This document shows, piece after piece, positions 26,505 to 35,051 of a stretch of 64,000 nucleotides of DNA. The translations under genes and the position numbers were made by a program. Under the pieces are notes generated by a model. That model saw only the letters and a program-made list of their open reading frames with translations. It had not been told where the DNA came from and ran no database searches. The stretch comes from Herbidospora sakaeratensis (lineage in GTDB: Bacteria > Actinomycetota > Actinomycetes > Streptosporangiales > Streptosporangiaceae). The DNA lies in assembly GCF_001570525.1 (NCBI RefSeq), contig NZ_BBXC01000009.1, positions 1 through 64,000 on the forward strand, written 5' to 3'. Position 1 is the stretch's first letter; each line of letters starts with the position of its first letter.

Positions 26505-29500
26505 GTGAAAAGAAATTCACGGCGCGCCCTGGCGGTCAGCCTCGCGCTCGGCGTGGTCGTGCCGTTCATGGCCACCGACGTCTCCGCCGTCGCCCTGGCG
26601 GCGGCCGGGAACGTCGAGGTCACGCGTCTCGGCGTGGACGGACGGTACGACTCGCCCTTAGGGCTCGACGACGTTCAGCCGGTGCTGAGCTGGCAGTTCG
26701 CCGAGACCTCGCGGGCCCGTTCGCACGCCTGCCACCAGCCAGGCGCCATCGTGGCCTGCCCCGGTGACAAGCAGACCGCCTACGAGGTCCAGACCGCCGA
26801 GTCGGCCGGCAAGCTGGCCGCCGGTGACCTGATCTGGACGACGGGCCGGGTGCAGAGCGCGGACCAGCGGGTGATCTTCAAGGGAACGCTCCACTCCCGG
26901 CAGTCGGTCTTCTGGCGGGTCAAGGTCTGGGACGCCGACGAGCAGGAGTCGGCCTGGTCGGCGCCGGCCAAGTGGACCGTCGGTCTGCTGGAGCAGGGCG
27001 ACTGGGGCACGGCCCGCTGGATCGACTTCCCCGACCGCACCGAGAACCAGCCGCTGCCGATCTTCGCGCGCCAGTTCCAGATCCCGGCGGGCAAGCAGGT
27101 CGCCGACGCGCGCCTCTACCTGTCGGGCGTCGGCCTGCACCACACCACGATCAACCGGCGGGAACTGACCGACGAGGTCCTCGCGCCGGGCAACTCCAAC
27201 TACCAGCTGTCCAGCGAGTACCGCACCTACGACATCACCAAGGCGCTGCGGTCCGGCGACAACACCATCGGCGTCGAGCTCGGCAACGGTCCGGCCTACG
27301 TCCGCCGTAGCGTGACCAACCCGGCCGTGGGCCGGACGTCCCCCTACTCGTGGTGGCAGAGCCAGCCCAAGGGCAACGGCACGCTGGCCGGCGACGTCGC
27401 GGTCGGCGCGACGAACGTCAAGGTCGACAGCGTGGCCAACTACCACGTCGGCGGCACGATCAACGTCGACACGGGCCAGGGCGGCGACCGGCTGGAGTCC
27501 CGGACGATCACCGCGATCGGCACCGCCGGGGCCGGAGGGACCGGCATCACCTTCACCCCGGCGTTGTCGATCGCGCACGCGGCGGGCGCGAAGGTGACCG
27601 GCTCGGGCAACAACCTCGCGGCCAGCGACGCCTCGGCGGGCGCGGCCGTGACGCCGCGCCTCATCGGCCGCGTCGAGATCGACTACGCCGACGGCACCTC
27701 CGACACGATCGTCACCGACCGGTCGTGGCGCACCGCGCTGGGCCCGCTCGTCACCGACGCGTGGTACTCGGGTTCCGACTACGACGCCCGCAAGGAGCAG
27801 CCGGGCTGGGACAAGCCCGGGTCGAACCTGACCGCGACGGCCAAGCGCCGCGACGGCTCGCCCACCGGCTGGGTCAGCGCCGGGATCGCCCCGCCGCCGA
27901 ACCTGGCCACCAAACTGGTCGCCCGGACCGCCGAACCCATCCGGGAGCAGGAGACCTTCAAGCCGGTCTCGGTGACGAACCCCGTACCGGGAACCTGGGT
28001 CTTCGACTTCGGCCAGAACATCGTCGGGTGGCCGAAGCTCAACCTGGAGCAGGTTCCCGCGGGCACGACGGTGAAGATGCAGCCAGCCGAGTCGCTGAAC
28101 GCCAACGGCACCGTCAACTCCGCGTCCCTGATGGGCGGCGGGACCTCGCGCGGCACCAACCTGTTCAACACCTACACCGCCCACGGCGCCGCCGAGGGCG
28201 AGGTCTGGCACCCCGACTTCAACTACTTCGGCATGCAGTGGGTCCAGGTCACCGGCCTGCCCGAGGGCTACACCCCCACGGCCGACCTCATCACCGGCGT
28301 GCGCCTGCAGGCCGACACCGCCCAGGTCAGCGAGTTCACCAGCTCCAACGCGCGGGTCAACCGCATCCACAAGATGGCGCGGTACTCCTTCGCGTCCAAC
28401 ATCATGTCGGTGTTCACCGACTGCCCCGGCCGGGAGAAGCTCTCCTACCCCGCCGACTACACCATGCCGATGGGCTCCATCCACCGGAACTTCGAGCTCG
28501 ACGCCTTCATGCGAACGACGATGCGCCACCTCGTCGAAGGGCAGTCGGTCGCCGACACCTCCATGGCCGGGAACGTCGCCCTGAAGACCCCGGTCTACGA
28601 CTGGGGCTACACCGGCCAGTTCGGTGACGAGATCAACTGGGGCAACGCGATCATCCTGGTCCCGAGCATGTTGTACGAGTACTACGGCGACACCCGGACG
28701 ATGGCGCAGTACTACCCGCAGATGGTGAAGTTCGTCGACTACATCCAGCGGCAGAAGGTCGGCACCGGCGCGAACGCCAACATCGTCAACGCCGCCCTGG
28801 CCGACTGGGTCTCGGCCGAGCAGACCTCGGGCCGGATCACCGGCACCTGGGGCTACTACATCATGATCACCAAGATGGCCGAGATGGCCCAGGTCCTCGG
28901 TGACGGCGCCGACGCGGCCAAGTGGACGCAGCTCGCCGCCGACATCAAGACCTCCTACAACCAGGCGTTCTTCAACGACTCGCTCGGCTACTACACCGCC
29001 AACGGCAACGCCGGCACCACCGGCGCCACCCAGGCGGCCCAGGCCCTCGCGCTCGACGCGGGCCTGGTGCCCGAGGGCAAGCGGGAGAGCGTCCTGAACG
29101 CCCTGGTCGCCAACATCTACGCCTTCCACCCCAACGGCGACGGCCCGCACTTCAGCGGCGGCACCATCGGCATGGCGCCGACGGTCCGCGCGCTGATGAA
29201 CGGCGACCGCGACGACGTCCTGTGGGACCTCATCCAGGAGGACGAGCAGCCCAGCTACGGCTTCTTCATGGAGTCCACCACCGCCAACCCCGGCGGCATG
29301 ACGACCATGGGCGAGCGCTGGAACCGCGGCGACTCCAAGAACCACATGATCCTCGCCCAGATCGAGGAGTGGTTCCACGCCGGACTGGCCGGCATCAAGG
29401 CGGCTCCCGGGTCGATCGCCTACGGCAAGCTGGTCATCCAGCCCAAGCCGGTGGGCGACCTGACGAGCGCCGAGTCGAGCTACGCCACGCCCCACGGCCT

Positions 29501-29705
29501 GACCAAGAGCTCGTGGACGAAGGAAGGCGACCGGTTCAAGCTGAAGGTCACCGTCCCGCCGAACACCACGGCGGAGATCCGGGTCCCGAAGACCGGCACG
29601 CAGACGATCGAAGCGCCGTCGCGGGCGACCTTCGTCGGGAACGCGGGCGGCTACGCCGTCTACACGGTCCCGTCGGGCGACGACTTCGTCTTCGTCGCCA
29701 GGTAG
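26505..29705 (+). CDS. Secreted alpha-L-rhamnosidase, GH78
   Basis: A 1066-residue exported enzyme with a Sec signal (1-34). The N-terminal Fn3-like and rhamnosidase N domains carry V-F-W-R-V-K-V-W-D and R-Q-F-Q-I; a beta domain has W-V-F-D-F-G-Q-N-I-V-G-W. The (alpha/alpha)6 barrel contains D-C-P-G-R-E-K-L from Asp639, the position of D-C-P-x-R in GH78, then W-G-Y-Y-I-M and T-T-M-G-E-R-W-N, ending in a C-terminal beta domain. About 75 residues (~290-365) interrupt the N-terminal beta domain. GTG at 26505 follows AAAGGAA. GH78 enzymes invert to release L-rhamnose from pectic rhamnogalacturonan, flavonoid or saponin glycosides. An operator in front places it in the rhamnose regulon. Confidence 0.92.
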   Translation: MKRNSRRALAVSLALGVVVPFMATDVSAVALAAAGNVEVTRLGVDGRYDSPLGLDDVQPVLSWQFAETSRARSHACHQPGAIVACPGDKQTAYEVQTAESAGKLAAGDLIWTTGRVQSADQRVIFKGTLHSRQSVFWRVKVWDADEQESAWSAPAKWTVGLLEQGDWGTARWIDFPDRTENQPLPIFARQFQIPAGKQVADARLYLSGVGLHHTTINRRELTDEVLAPGNSNYQLSSEYRTYDITKALRSGDNTIGVELGNGPAYVRRSVTNPAVGRTSPYSWWQSQPKGNGTLAGDVAVGATNVKVDSVANYHVGGTINVDTGQGGDRLESRTITAIGTAGAGGTGITFTPALSIAHAAGAKVTGSGNNLAASDASAGAAVTPRLIGRVEIDYADGTSDTIVTDRSWRTALGPLVTDAWYSGSDYDARKEQPGWDKPGSNLTATAKRRDGSPTGWVSAGIAPPPNLATKLVARTAEPIREQETFKPVSVTNPVPGTWVFDFGQNIVGWPKLNLEQVPAGTTVKMQPAESLNANGTVNSASLMGGGTSRGTNLFNTYTAHGAAEGEVWHPDFNYFGMQWVQVTGLPEGYTPTADLITGVRLQADTAQVSEFTSSNARVNRIHKMARYSFASNIMSVFTDCPGREKLSYPADYTMPMGSIHRNFELDAFMRTTMRHLVEGQSVADTSMAGNVALKTPVYDWGYTGQFGDEINWGNAIILVPSMLYEYYGDTRTMAQYYPQMVKFVDYIQRQKVGTGANANIVNAALADWVSAEQTSGRITGTWGYYIMITKMAEMAQVLGDGADAAKWTQLAADIKTSYNQAFFNDSLGYYTANGNAGTTGATQAAQALALDAGLVPEGKRESVLNALVANIYAFHPNGDGPHFSGGTIGMAPTVRALMNGDRDDVLWDLIQEDEQPSYGFFMESTTANPGGMTTMGERWNRGDSKNHMILAQIEEWFHAGLAGIKAAPGSIAYGKLVIQPKPVGDLTSAESSYATPHGLTKSSWTKEGDRFKLKVTVPPNTTAEIRVPKTGTQTIEAPSRATFVGNAGGYAVYTVPSGDDFVFVAR

Positions 29706-29711
29706 TGCCCC

Positions 29712-30755
29712 CTAGCTGGTAGCGGACGGCGGCGGCGCGGTCGAGCGGCGGGCGACGAGTTTGGGCCCCACCGAGAAACGCGCCGCCGCGGTCCGTCCTT
29801 CGATCCGCTCCAAGAGCAGGCGCCCGGCCATCCGGCCCATGGCGAAGCCGTCCTGGTCGACGCTGGTCAGGGCGATGTTGGGCAGGGCCGCCAGCAGGGT
29901 GTTGTCGTATCCCGCGATCGAGATGTCCTCGGGCACCCGCAGCCCGGCTTCGTGGACGGCGGCCAGTGCGCCGATCGCGGCCTGGTCGGCGCCGGCGAAG
30001 ATCGCCGTCGGGCGGGGCGAGCGCGCCAGCAACTCCCGCGCTCCGTCGTAACCACCCTGTTCCGAATAGAACGTCGTCGCGACGGCGATCTCGTCGGCGA
30101 GGCCGTGCTCGCGCATGACTCGCTTATACGTCTCGGCTCTTATGATGTGCAGCAAATCGGCCGGTCGCGCGATGGCGTTGTCCTGGTGCGTTATGTGCGC
30201 GATCCGGCGGTGGCCCAGTTCCATGAGATGTTCGACCACCAATTCGGCTCCCGCCTGGTCGTCGTCGAACACCGAATCGTAGGCGGCCGACCTTTCGTGC
30301 CGGGCCAGCACCACGAAAGGCCGTTCTTTCGCCACTTCCTCCATACGGTTCTTCGACGCCAGTGGGGCGACGGTGATGATGCCGTCGACCTGGCGGTCGA
30401 GCAGCGCCTCGACGGCCTGCTTCTCCGCCTTACGCGTCGCGCCGCCCTGCACCATGATCGCCTGGTAGCCGGTGCCGTCGAGATGTTCGTGCAGGCCGTC
30501 GAGGATGTCGGCGAAGAAGGGGTTGCGGATGTGCGGGAGGACGACGCCGATGGTGAACGTGCGCCCGCGCATGCCCCGGGCGGCCGCCTGCGGGCGATAG
30601 CCGAGTTCGGCGATGGCGGCCTGTATCCGGCTTCTGGTCACCGGGCTGACGCCGTCGGCGTTTCTTATCACCTTCGAGACGGCCGTGGTGGACACCTGGG
30701 CGTGACTGGCCACGTCGGCGATCGTCACACGCCGCCGCGGATTCTGCGTGGCCAT
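29712..30755 (-). CDS. LacI family repressor of the rhamnose/rhamnoside regulon (inferred)
   Basis: A 347-residue LacI/GalR regulator. Residues 9-55 form the helix-turn-helix and hinge helix (VTIADVASHAQVSTTAVSKV), followed by a periplasmic-binding-type effector domain starting F-T-I-G-V-V-L-P with D-D-D-Q-A-G and F-A-G-A-D-Q-A. It is the last gene of the CUT1-GH78 operon, with AGGAGGA at 30761-30767, and converges on the secreted GH78 gene 6 bases away. CG-centred sites upstream of four rha units fit LacI-family DNA binding, so it probably represses the whole locus and is released by rhamnose or a catabolite. It is the only LacI gene in the window; the effector is inferred. Confidence 0.88.
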   Translation of the reverse strand: MATQNPRRRVTIADVASHAQVSTTAVSKVIRNADGVSPVTRSRIQAAIAELGYRPQAAARGMRGRTFTIGVVLPHIRNPFFADILDGLHEHLDGTGYQAIMVQGGATRKAEKQAVEALLDRQVDGIITVAPLASKNRMEEVAKERPFVVLARHERSAAYDSVFDDDQAGAELVVEHLMELGHRRIAHITHQDNAIARPADLLHIIRAETYKRVMREHGLADEIAVATTFYSEQGGYDGARELLARSPRPTAIFAGADQAAIGALAAVHEAGLRVPEDISIAGYDNTLLAALPNIALTSVDQDGFAMGRMAGRLLLERIEGRTAAARFSVGPKLVARRSTAPPPSATS

Positions 30756-30770
30756 GTGGAAGTCCTCCTG

Positions 30771-30780
30771 AAAACGCTTA
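30771..30780. promoter_or_regulatory. Possible LacI-type site before the LacI gene
   Basis: AAAACGCTTA lies in the 30-base gap between the GH78 stop and the LacI start. It keeps the AAAACG half but not the full CGTTTTAA, so it is the weakest member of the set. Confidence 0.4.
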
Positions 30781-30785
30781 TTCGA

Positions 30786-33338
30786 TCACGAATGGAAGAC
30801 GTGCCGCCCCGATCCGACCTCGATCGGCTCCGGTTCGTTGGGGAGATGGACGTCGGCGAGGGTGTTGGGCGGAACGGTGACCTCCAGGGTGAAGCCGTCG
30901 TCGCCGGATGACCAGCTCACCTCCGCCGGGCCGTAGGGGGTCTCGTGCCGGGCCCGGGCACTGGTGAGCCCGCCGCCCGGGATCGGCCGTACCGTGAGGC
31001 GGCGGTAGCCGGGTTCGGCCGGGGCCAGGCCGGCGATCGTGCGGTGCATCCAGTCGGCGATCGCGCCCAGGGCGTAGTGGTTGAAGGAGGTCATCTCACC
31101 GGGGTTGACGCGGCCGTCGGGCAGCAGGCTGTCCCAGCGTTCCCAGATCGTGGTCGCGCCCATGGTCACCGCGTACAACCACGACGGGCACTCGGTCTGC
31201 AGCAGCAGGCGGTAGGCGTCGTCGACGGCGCCCGCGTCGGTGAGGGCGTCGCAGATCAGCGGGGTGCCGACGAATCCGGTCCCGATGCGGTGACCGTTGG
31301 CCCGCACGAGTTCGGCGAGTCGCCGGCCCGCGTGTCCGCGCCGCTGCCCGCCGTCCACCAGGCCGAACCGCAGGGCCAGGGCGTAGGCCGTCTGCGAGTC
31401 GCCGGCGACCTTCCCCTCCGCCGTCGTGTACGCGGCCTCGAACGCGGCGGCGACCTGGTCGGCCAGCTCGCGGTAGCGGGCCGCGTCCTCCGCCAGGTCG
31501 AGCAGCGCCGCCGTCTCCGCGACCAGCCGCGCCGAGTACGCCAGATAGGCGGTGGCCACCAGGCCGGGGTCGGTCTGCGCCTCGAAGGGGCGCTCGGGGG
31601 GCGCCGTCGGGTCGAGCCAGTCACCCAGTTGCGGTCCGGTGTCCCACAGGCGGGTCTCCCCGGCCAGGCCGGCGATCTGGTCCACCCAGGCGGTCATGCT
31701 CGCGTACTGCGCGCGGAGCAGGCCGAGGTCTCCGCTGCGTTCATGGAGCACCCACGGCACGACCACCGCCGCGTCGCCCCACGCCGCCGTCGGCGGGATC
31801 TCCCGGAACGGGTCGAGCGAGATCCACGGGACGTACAGGGGAACGGTGCCGAGCTCTCGTTGTTCGGCGGCGAGGTCGGCCAGCCAGGAGGAGAGGGGCC
31901 CGGCGCAGTCGTAGAGGAAGGCCGCGGTGGGCGTGAACACCTGGATGTCGCCCGTCCAGCCGAGCCGCTCGTCGCGTTGCGGGCAGTCGGTCGGCAGGTC
32001 GACGAAGTTGCCCCGCATGCTCCACACGACGTTCTCGTGCAGGCGGTTCAGCAGCGGGTCGGACGACTCGAAGGACCCGGTCCGGCGCAGGTCCGTGTGG
32101 CACACGACCGCGACGACGTCGCCGGGGCCCAGGTCGCCGGGCCAGCCGTCGACCTGGGCGTAGCGGAACCCGTGCACGGTGAAGCGCGGCTCCCACTCCT
32201 CGACGCCGCCGCCTCCGAGGGTGTACGTGTCGTGCGCGGCCGCATGCCTGAGAGGGCGCAGGGCCAGGGCGCCGGTCTCGTCGAGGACCTCCGCGTGACG
32301 CAGCGAGACCGTGTGCCCGGCGGGACCCTGAACCCGGATGCGCAGGCGGCCGGCGATGTTCTGGCCGAAGTCGAGGATCGTCTCCCCGCCCGGCCCGGTG
32401 AGGACGGCGACGGCCGGGAGCGTCTCGATCCGGCGGACGGGCGGCCCCGTGGGGGCGACCAGCAGAGCCGGGTCGTGGGACAGGAGTTCGGCCGGACGCC
32501 ACTCCGCGTCGTCGAAGCCGGGCGACGACCAGCCCGGAACCTGCCGGCGGGCGTCGTGGTGCTCGCCGTCGTAGAGACCGGCGGACGTCACGGGCCCCGG
32601 GGCGCTGCGCCATTTCTCATCGGCGCCGACGACGTCCCGGCTGCCGTCGGTGTAGGTGATCTCCAGCTGGGCGATCAGCGCGGTCCGGTCGCCGTAGATG
32701 GCCGAGACGCCGCCGTGGAAGCCGTACCGGCCGGTGTACCAGCCTTCGGCCAGCGTGGCGCCGATGGTGTTGCCGCCCTCGCGCAGCAACGGGGTGACGT
32801 CGTGGGTGCGGTAGCGGAGACGGTGGTGATAGCTGCTCCAGCCGGGGGCCAGGACGTCGTCGCCGACCGGGACCCCGTTGACCTCGACCTCGAAGACGCC
32901 GTGCGCGGTGACGTACAGGCGAGCCGAGACGACGTGAGCCCTCACGTGGAAGTCGCGGCGCAGCAGCGGGGCCCCGGCGAGCAGGTCCCGGGGAGGCGCG
33001 ACGGCGCCCGCCTGCCAGTCGGACGGTTCCAGCAGCCCGGCCTCGACCTCCGACCACGGACTCCAGTCACTCGCGGAGCCGTCGTGGCCCGTCACGCGCA
33101 CGCGTACACCCAGGCGTTCGCGCGAGCGCAACGGGCGGCGGGGCCAGGGCGTCAGCACGGAGTCGCCGGAGACCGCGTGGCTCGTCGTGCCGTCACTGAA
33201 TTCGAGGTCGTACGCCTGCTGCAACCACCCCGGCAGTTCGGTGCGGACCACCCAGGACAGCCGGGGCTCGGCTTCGCCGATGCCGAGAGGATCACGATGG
33301 TGCTCGAAGGTGACCGGGCCGACGTGCGGAGAAGTCAT
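30786..33338 (-). CDS. Cytoplasmic alpha-L-rhamnosidase, GH78
   Basis: An 850-residue GH78 enzyme with no signal peptide, so intracellular. N-terminal Fn3 and carbohydrate-binding-like beta domains (F-E-V-E-V-N-G, G-W-Y-T-G-R-Y-G) precede the barrel with the canonical D-C-P-Q-R-D-E-R-L-G-W-T-G-D general-acid region, W-G-D-A-A, G-D-W-L-D and T-T-I-W-E-R-W-D, and a C-terminal beta domain. Its start lies one base after the stop of the CUT1 permease, so it is cotranscribed with the oligosaccharide transporter. It probably hydrolyses imported rhamno-oligosaccharides, in contrast to the secreted GH78 at 26505. The sites typically acidic in GH78 are all present. Confidence 0.93.
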   Translation of the reverse strand: MTSPHVGPVTFEHHRDPLGIGEAEPRLSWVVRTELPGWLQQAYDLEFSDGTTSHAVSGDSVLTPWPRRPLRSRERLGVRVRVTGHDGSASDWSPWSEVEAGLLEPSDWQAGAVAPPRDLLAGAPLLRRDFHVRAHVVSARLYVTAHGVFEVEVNGVPVGDDVLAPGWSSYHHRLRYRTHDVTPLLREGGNTIGATLAEGWYTGRYGFHGGVSAIYGDRTALIAQLEITYTDGSRDVVGADEKWRSAPGPVTSAGLYDGEHHDARRQVPGWSSPGFDDAEWRPAELLSHDPALLVAPTGPPVRRIETLPAVAVLTGPGGETILDFGQNIAGRLRIRVQGPAGHTVSLRHAEVLDETGALALRPLRHAAAHDTYTLGGGGVEEWEPRFTVHGFRYAQVDGWPGDLGPGDVVAVVCHTDLRRTGSFESSDPLLNRLHENVVWSMRGNFVDLPTDCPQRDERLGWTGDIQVFTPTAAFLYDCAGPLSSWLADLAAEQRELGTVPLYVPWISLDPFREIPPTAAWGDAAVVVPWVLHERSGDLGLLRAQYASMTAWVDQIAGLAGETRLWDTGPQLGDWLDPTAPPERPFEAQTDPGLVATAYLAYSARLVAETAALLDLAEDAARYRELADQVAAAFEAAYTTAEGKVAGDSQTAYALALRFGLVDGGQRRGHAGRRLAELVRANGHRIGTGFVGTPLICDALTDAGAVDDAYRLLLQTECPSWLYAVTMGATTIWERWDSLLPDGRVNPGEMTSFNHYALGAIADWMHRTIAGLAPAEPGYRRLTVRPIPGGGLTSARARHETPYGPAEVSWSSGDDGFTLEVTVPPNTLADVHLPNEPEPIEVGSGRHVFHS

Positions 33339-33339
33339 G

Positions 33340-34167
33340 TCATCCCTTGATGGAGCCGGCGGTCATGCCGGCCACGATCTTGCGGTTGAAGAAGACGAAG
33401 GCCAGCAGCGGCGGGATCGTGATCAGCACGATGTCCATGAACAGCAGGTTCCACTGCGTGCTGTACTGGCTCTGGAAGTTGTAGAGGGTGACCTGCACGG
33501 TCGCGTTGTCGTCGCCGGGCAGGAAGTAGAGCGGGTTCACGAAGTCGTTGAAGACCTTCACCGAACTGGTGAGGATCACCGTGATCGTCACCGGCCGCAG
33601 CAGCGGGAAGATCACCCGGAAGAACAGCGACAACCCCCCGCAGCCGTCGATCATGGCCGCCTGGTCGAGCTCCCGGGGGATGGCCGCGATGAAGGCGCGG
33701 AACAGCAACATGGCGTAGGCCAGCCCGAAGGCGACCTCGACCAGCACCAGCCCGGGCAGGGTCTTGAACAGGCCGATGGCCTGCAACAACCAGATCGTCG
33801 GCACCACGGCCGGGGGGACGATCAGCCCGGTCAGGACGAGGAAGTTCGCGACCGCGCCGACCCGCCCGGGTCGGCGCTGCAGGACGAAGGCCGCCATCGC
33901 CCCCGCGATCACGATGAGGGTCACGGACGCCACGGTCAGGATGATGCTGTTCACGAAGGCGCGCAGGAGGATGTGGTCGCGAGCTTCGATGACCTCGATG
34001 AAGTTCGCCACGATCGGCCAGTTCGCCGGCCAGGCGAAGTCGAGGTCGGCCGACTGCACATCGTCCTTGACCGCCGTGAGGATCATGAACGAGAACGGCA
34101 CCAGGAAGACCACGGTGGCCAAGATCAGCGCGATGCCCTCCGCCCCGGCGCGTTTCAACGACCTCAT
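33340..34167 (-). CDS. CUT1-family carbohydrate ABC transporter permease (MalG-like)
   Basis: A 275-residue inner-membrane protein with six predicted helices. The E-A-A-like cytoplasmic loop appears as D-Q-A-A-M-I-D-G-C-G-G-L-S-L-F-F-R-V-I-F-P-L around residue 180, where it contacts the ATPase. The start overlaps the previous permease stop (TGATG), showing coupled translation. It forms a heterodimer with the 34167-35051 product. No ATPase gene is present, so as in other actinobacterial CUT1 systems a shared MsiK-type ATPase elsewhere probably powers it (inference). Confidence 0.9.
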   Translation of the reverse strand: MRSLKRAGAEGIALILATVVFLVPFSFMILTAVKDDVQSADLDFAWPANWPIVANFIEVIEARDHILLRAFVNSIILTVASVTLIVIAGAMAAFVLQRRPGRVGAVANFLVLTGLIVPPAVVPTIWLLQAIGLFKTLPGLVLVEVAFGLAYAMLLFRAFIAAIPRELDQAAMIDGCGGLSLFFRVIFPLLRPVTITVILTSSVKVFNDFVNPLYFLPGDDNATVQVTLYNFQSQYSTQWNLLFMDIVLITIPPLLAFVFFNRKIVAGMTAGSIKG

Positions 34168-35051
34168 CACGTCACCTGCCGTTTGCCGAGGAAGTGGTTC
34201 AGCGGGAGCACCAGCGCCGTCACGATGAGGAACAGCAGCACGTTGCCCGCCGTGGACAGGCCGAAGAACCCGGCCTGGTACTGCTTGTAGATGATCGAGG
34301 CGATGACGTCGCTGCTGAAGCCGGGGCCGCCGCGGGTCATCGTCCAGACGAACTCGAACGAGCGCAGCCCGCCGATCAGTGACAGGATGATCACCGAGTA
34401 GGTCGCCGGCCAGCTCAGCGGCAGGGTGACGTGCCGGAAGCGGTGCCAGGCGGTGCCGCCGTCGACGGCGACCGCCTGGTAGTAGTCGGTGGGGATCGAC
34501 AGGATTCCGGCGATGTAGATGACGGTGGCGAGCCCGACGCCCGCCCACACGTCCACCAGCCCGACCGACAACAACGCGGTCGTGGCGTCGCCCAGCCAGT
34601 CGGGCCCGGAGACGCCCACGACCGCCAGCGCCTTGTTCACCAGTCCGGTGTCCGGCCGCAGCAGCGCGCTGAAGGTGATGCCGACGGCGACGGTCGAGAC
34701 CAGCACGGGGAAGAACACGACCGCGCGGAGGAAGCCGCGCAGCCGCATTCTGCCGGTGAGCAGCACCCCGAGGCCCAGGCCGAGCACGACCTTCAGCCCG
34801 CTGGTGACGACGGCGTAGAACAGGGTGTTCTGGAAGCCGACGCGCAGGTTCTGCTCGGCGAGGAAGTCGCGGAAGTTGTCGAGCCCGACGAAGGTGCTGT
34901 CGAACAGCGTCCACCGGGTGAGCGAGAAGTAGAAGGCCAGCCCCGTGGGCACCAGGAAGATCAGCAGGAACACCGCCCCGGCGGGGAGGTAGAGCCAGTA
35001 GGGGTAGGGGGACTTGTTCCTGGTCGGCGGTCTGGCGTGCTTGGTCACCAC
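34167..35051 (-). CDS. CUT1-family carbohydrate ABC transporter permease (MalF-like)
   Basis: A 294-residue permease with six predicted helices starting at Y-W-L-Y-L-P-A-G-A-V-F-L-L, and the E-A-A loop as Y-Q-A-V-A-V-D-G-G-T-A-W-H-R-F-R-H-V-T-L-P. Two adjacent GTG codons (35051 and 35048) are possible starts; the second overlaps the binding-protein stop as GTGA. Either choice alters only one residue. It is the second gene of the binding protein-permease-permease-GH78-LacI operon. Confidence 0.9.
   Translation of the reverse strand: MVTKHARPPTRNKSPYPYWLYLPAGAVFLLIFLVPTGLAFYFSLTRWTLFDSTFVGLDNFRDFLAEQNLRVGFQNTLFYAVVTSGLKVVLGLGLGVLLTGRMRLRGFLRAVVFFPVLVSTVAVGITFSALLRPDTGLVNKALAVVGVSGPDWLGDATTALLSVGLVDVWAGVGLATVIYIAGILSIPTDYYQAVAVDGGTAWHRFRHVTLPLSWPATYSVIILSLIGGLRSFEFVWTMTRGGPGFSSDVIASIIYKQYQAGFFGLSTAGNVLLFLIVTALVLPLNHFLGKRQVT

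Noticed and set aside
26658-29495. 945-residue minus-strand frame over the secreted GH78 gene
   Set aside because: Antisense shadow; the plus strand carries a signal peptide and full GH78 motifs.
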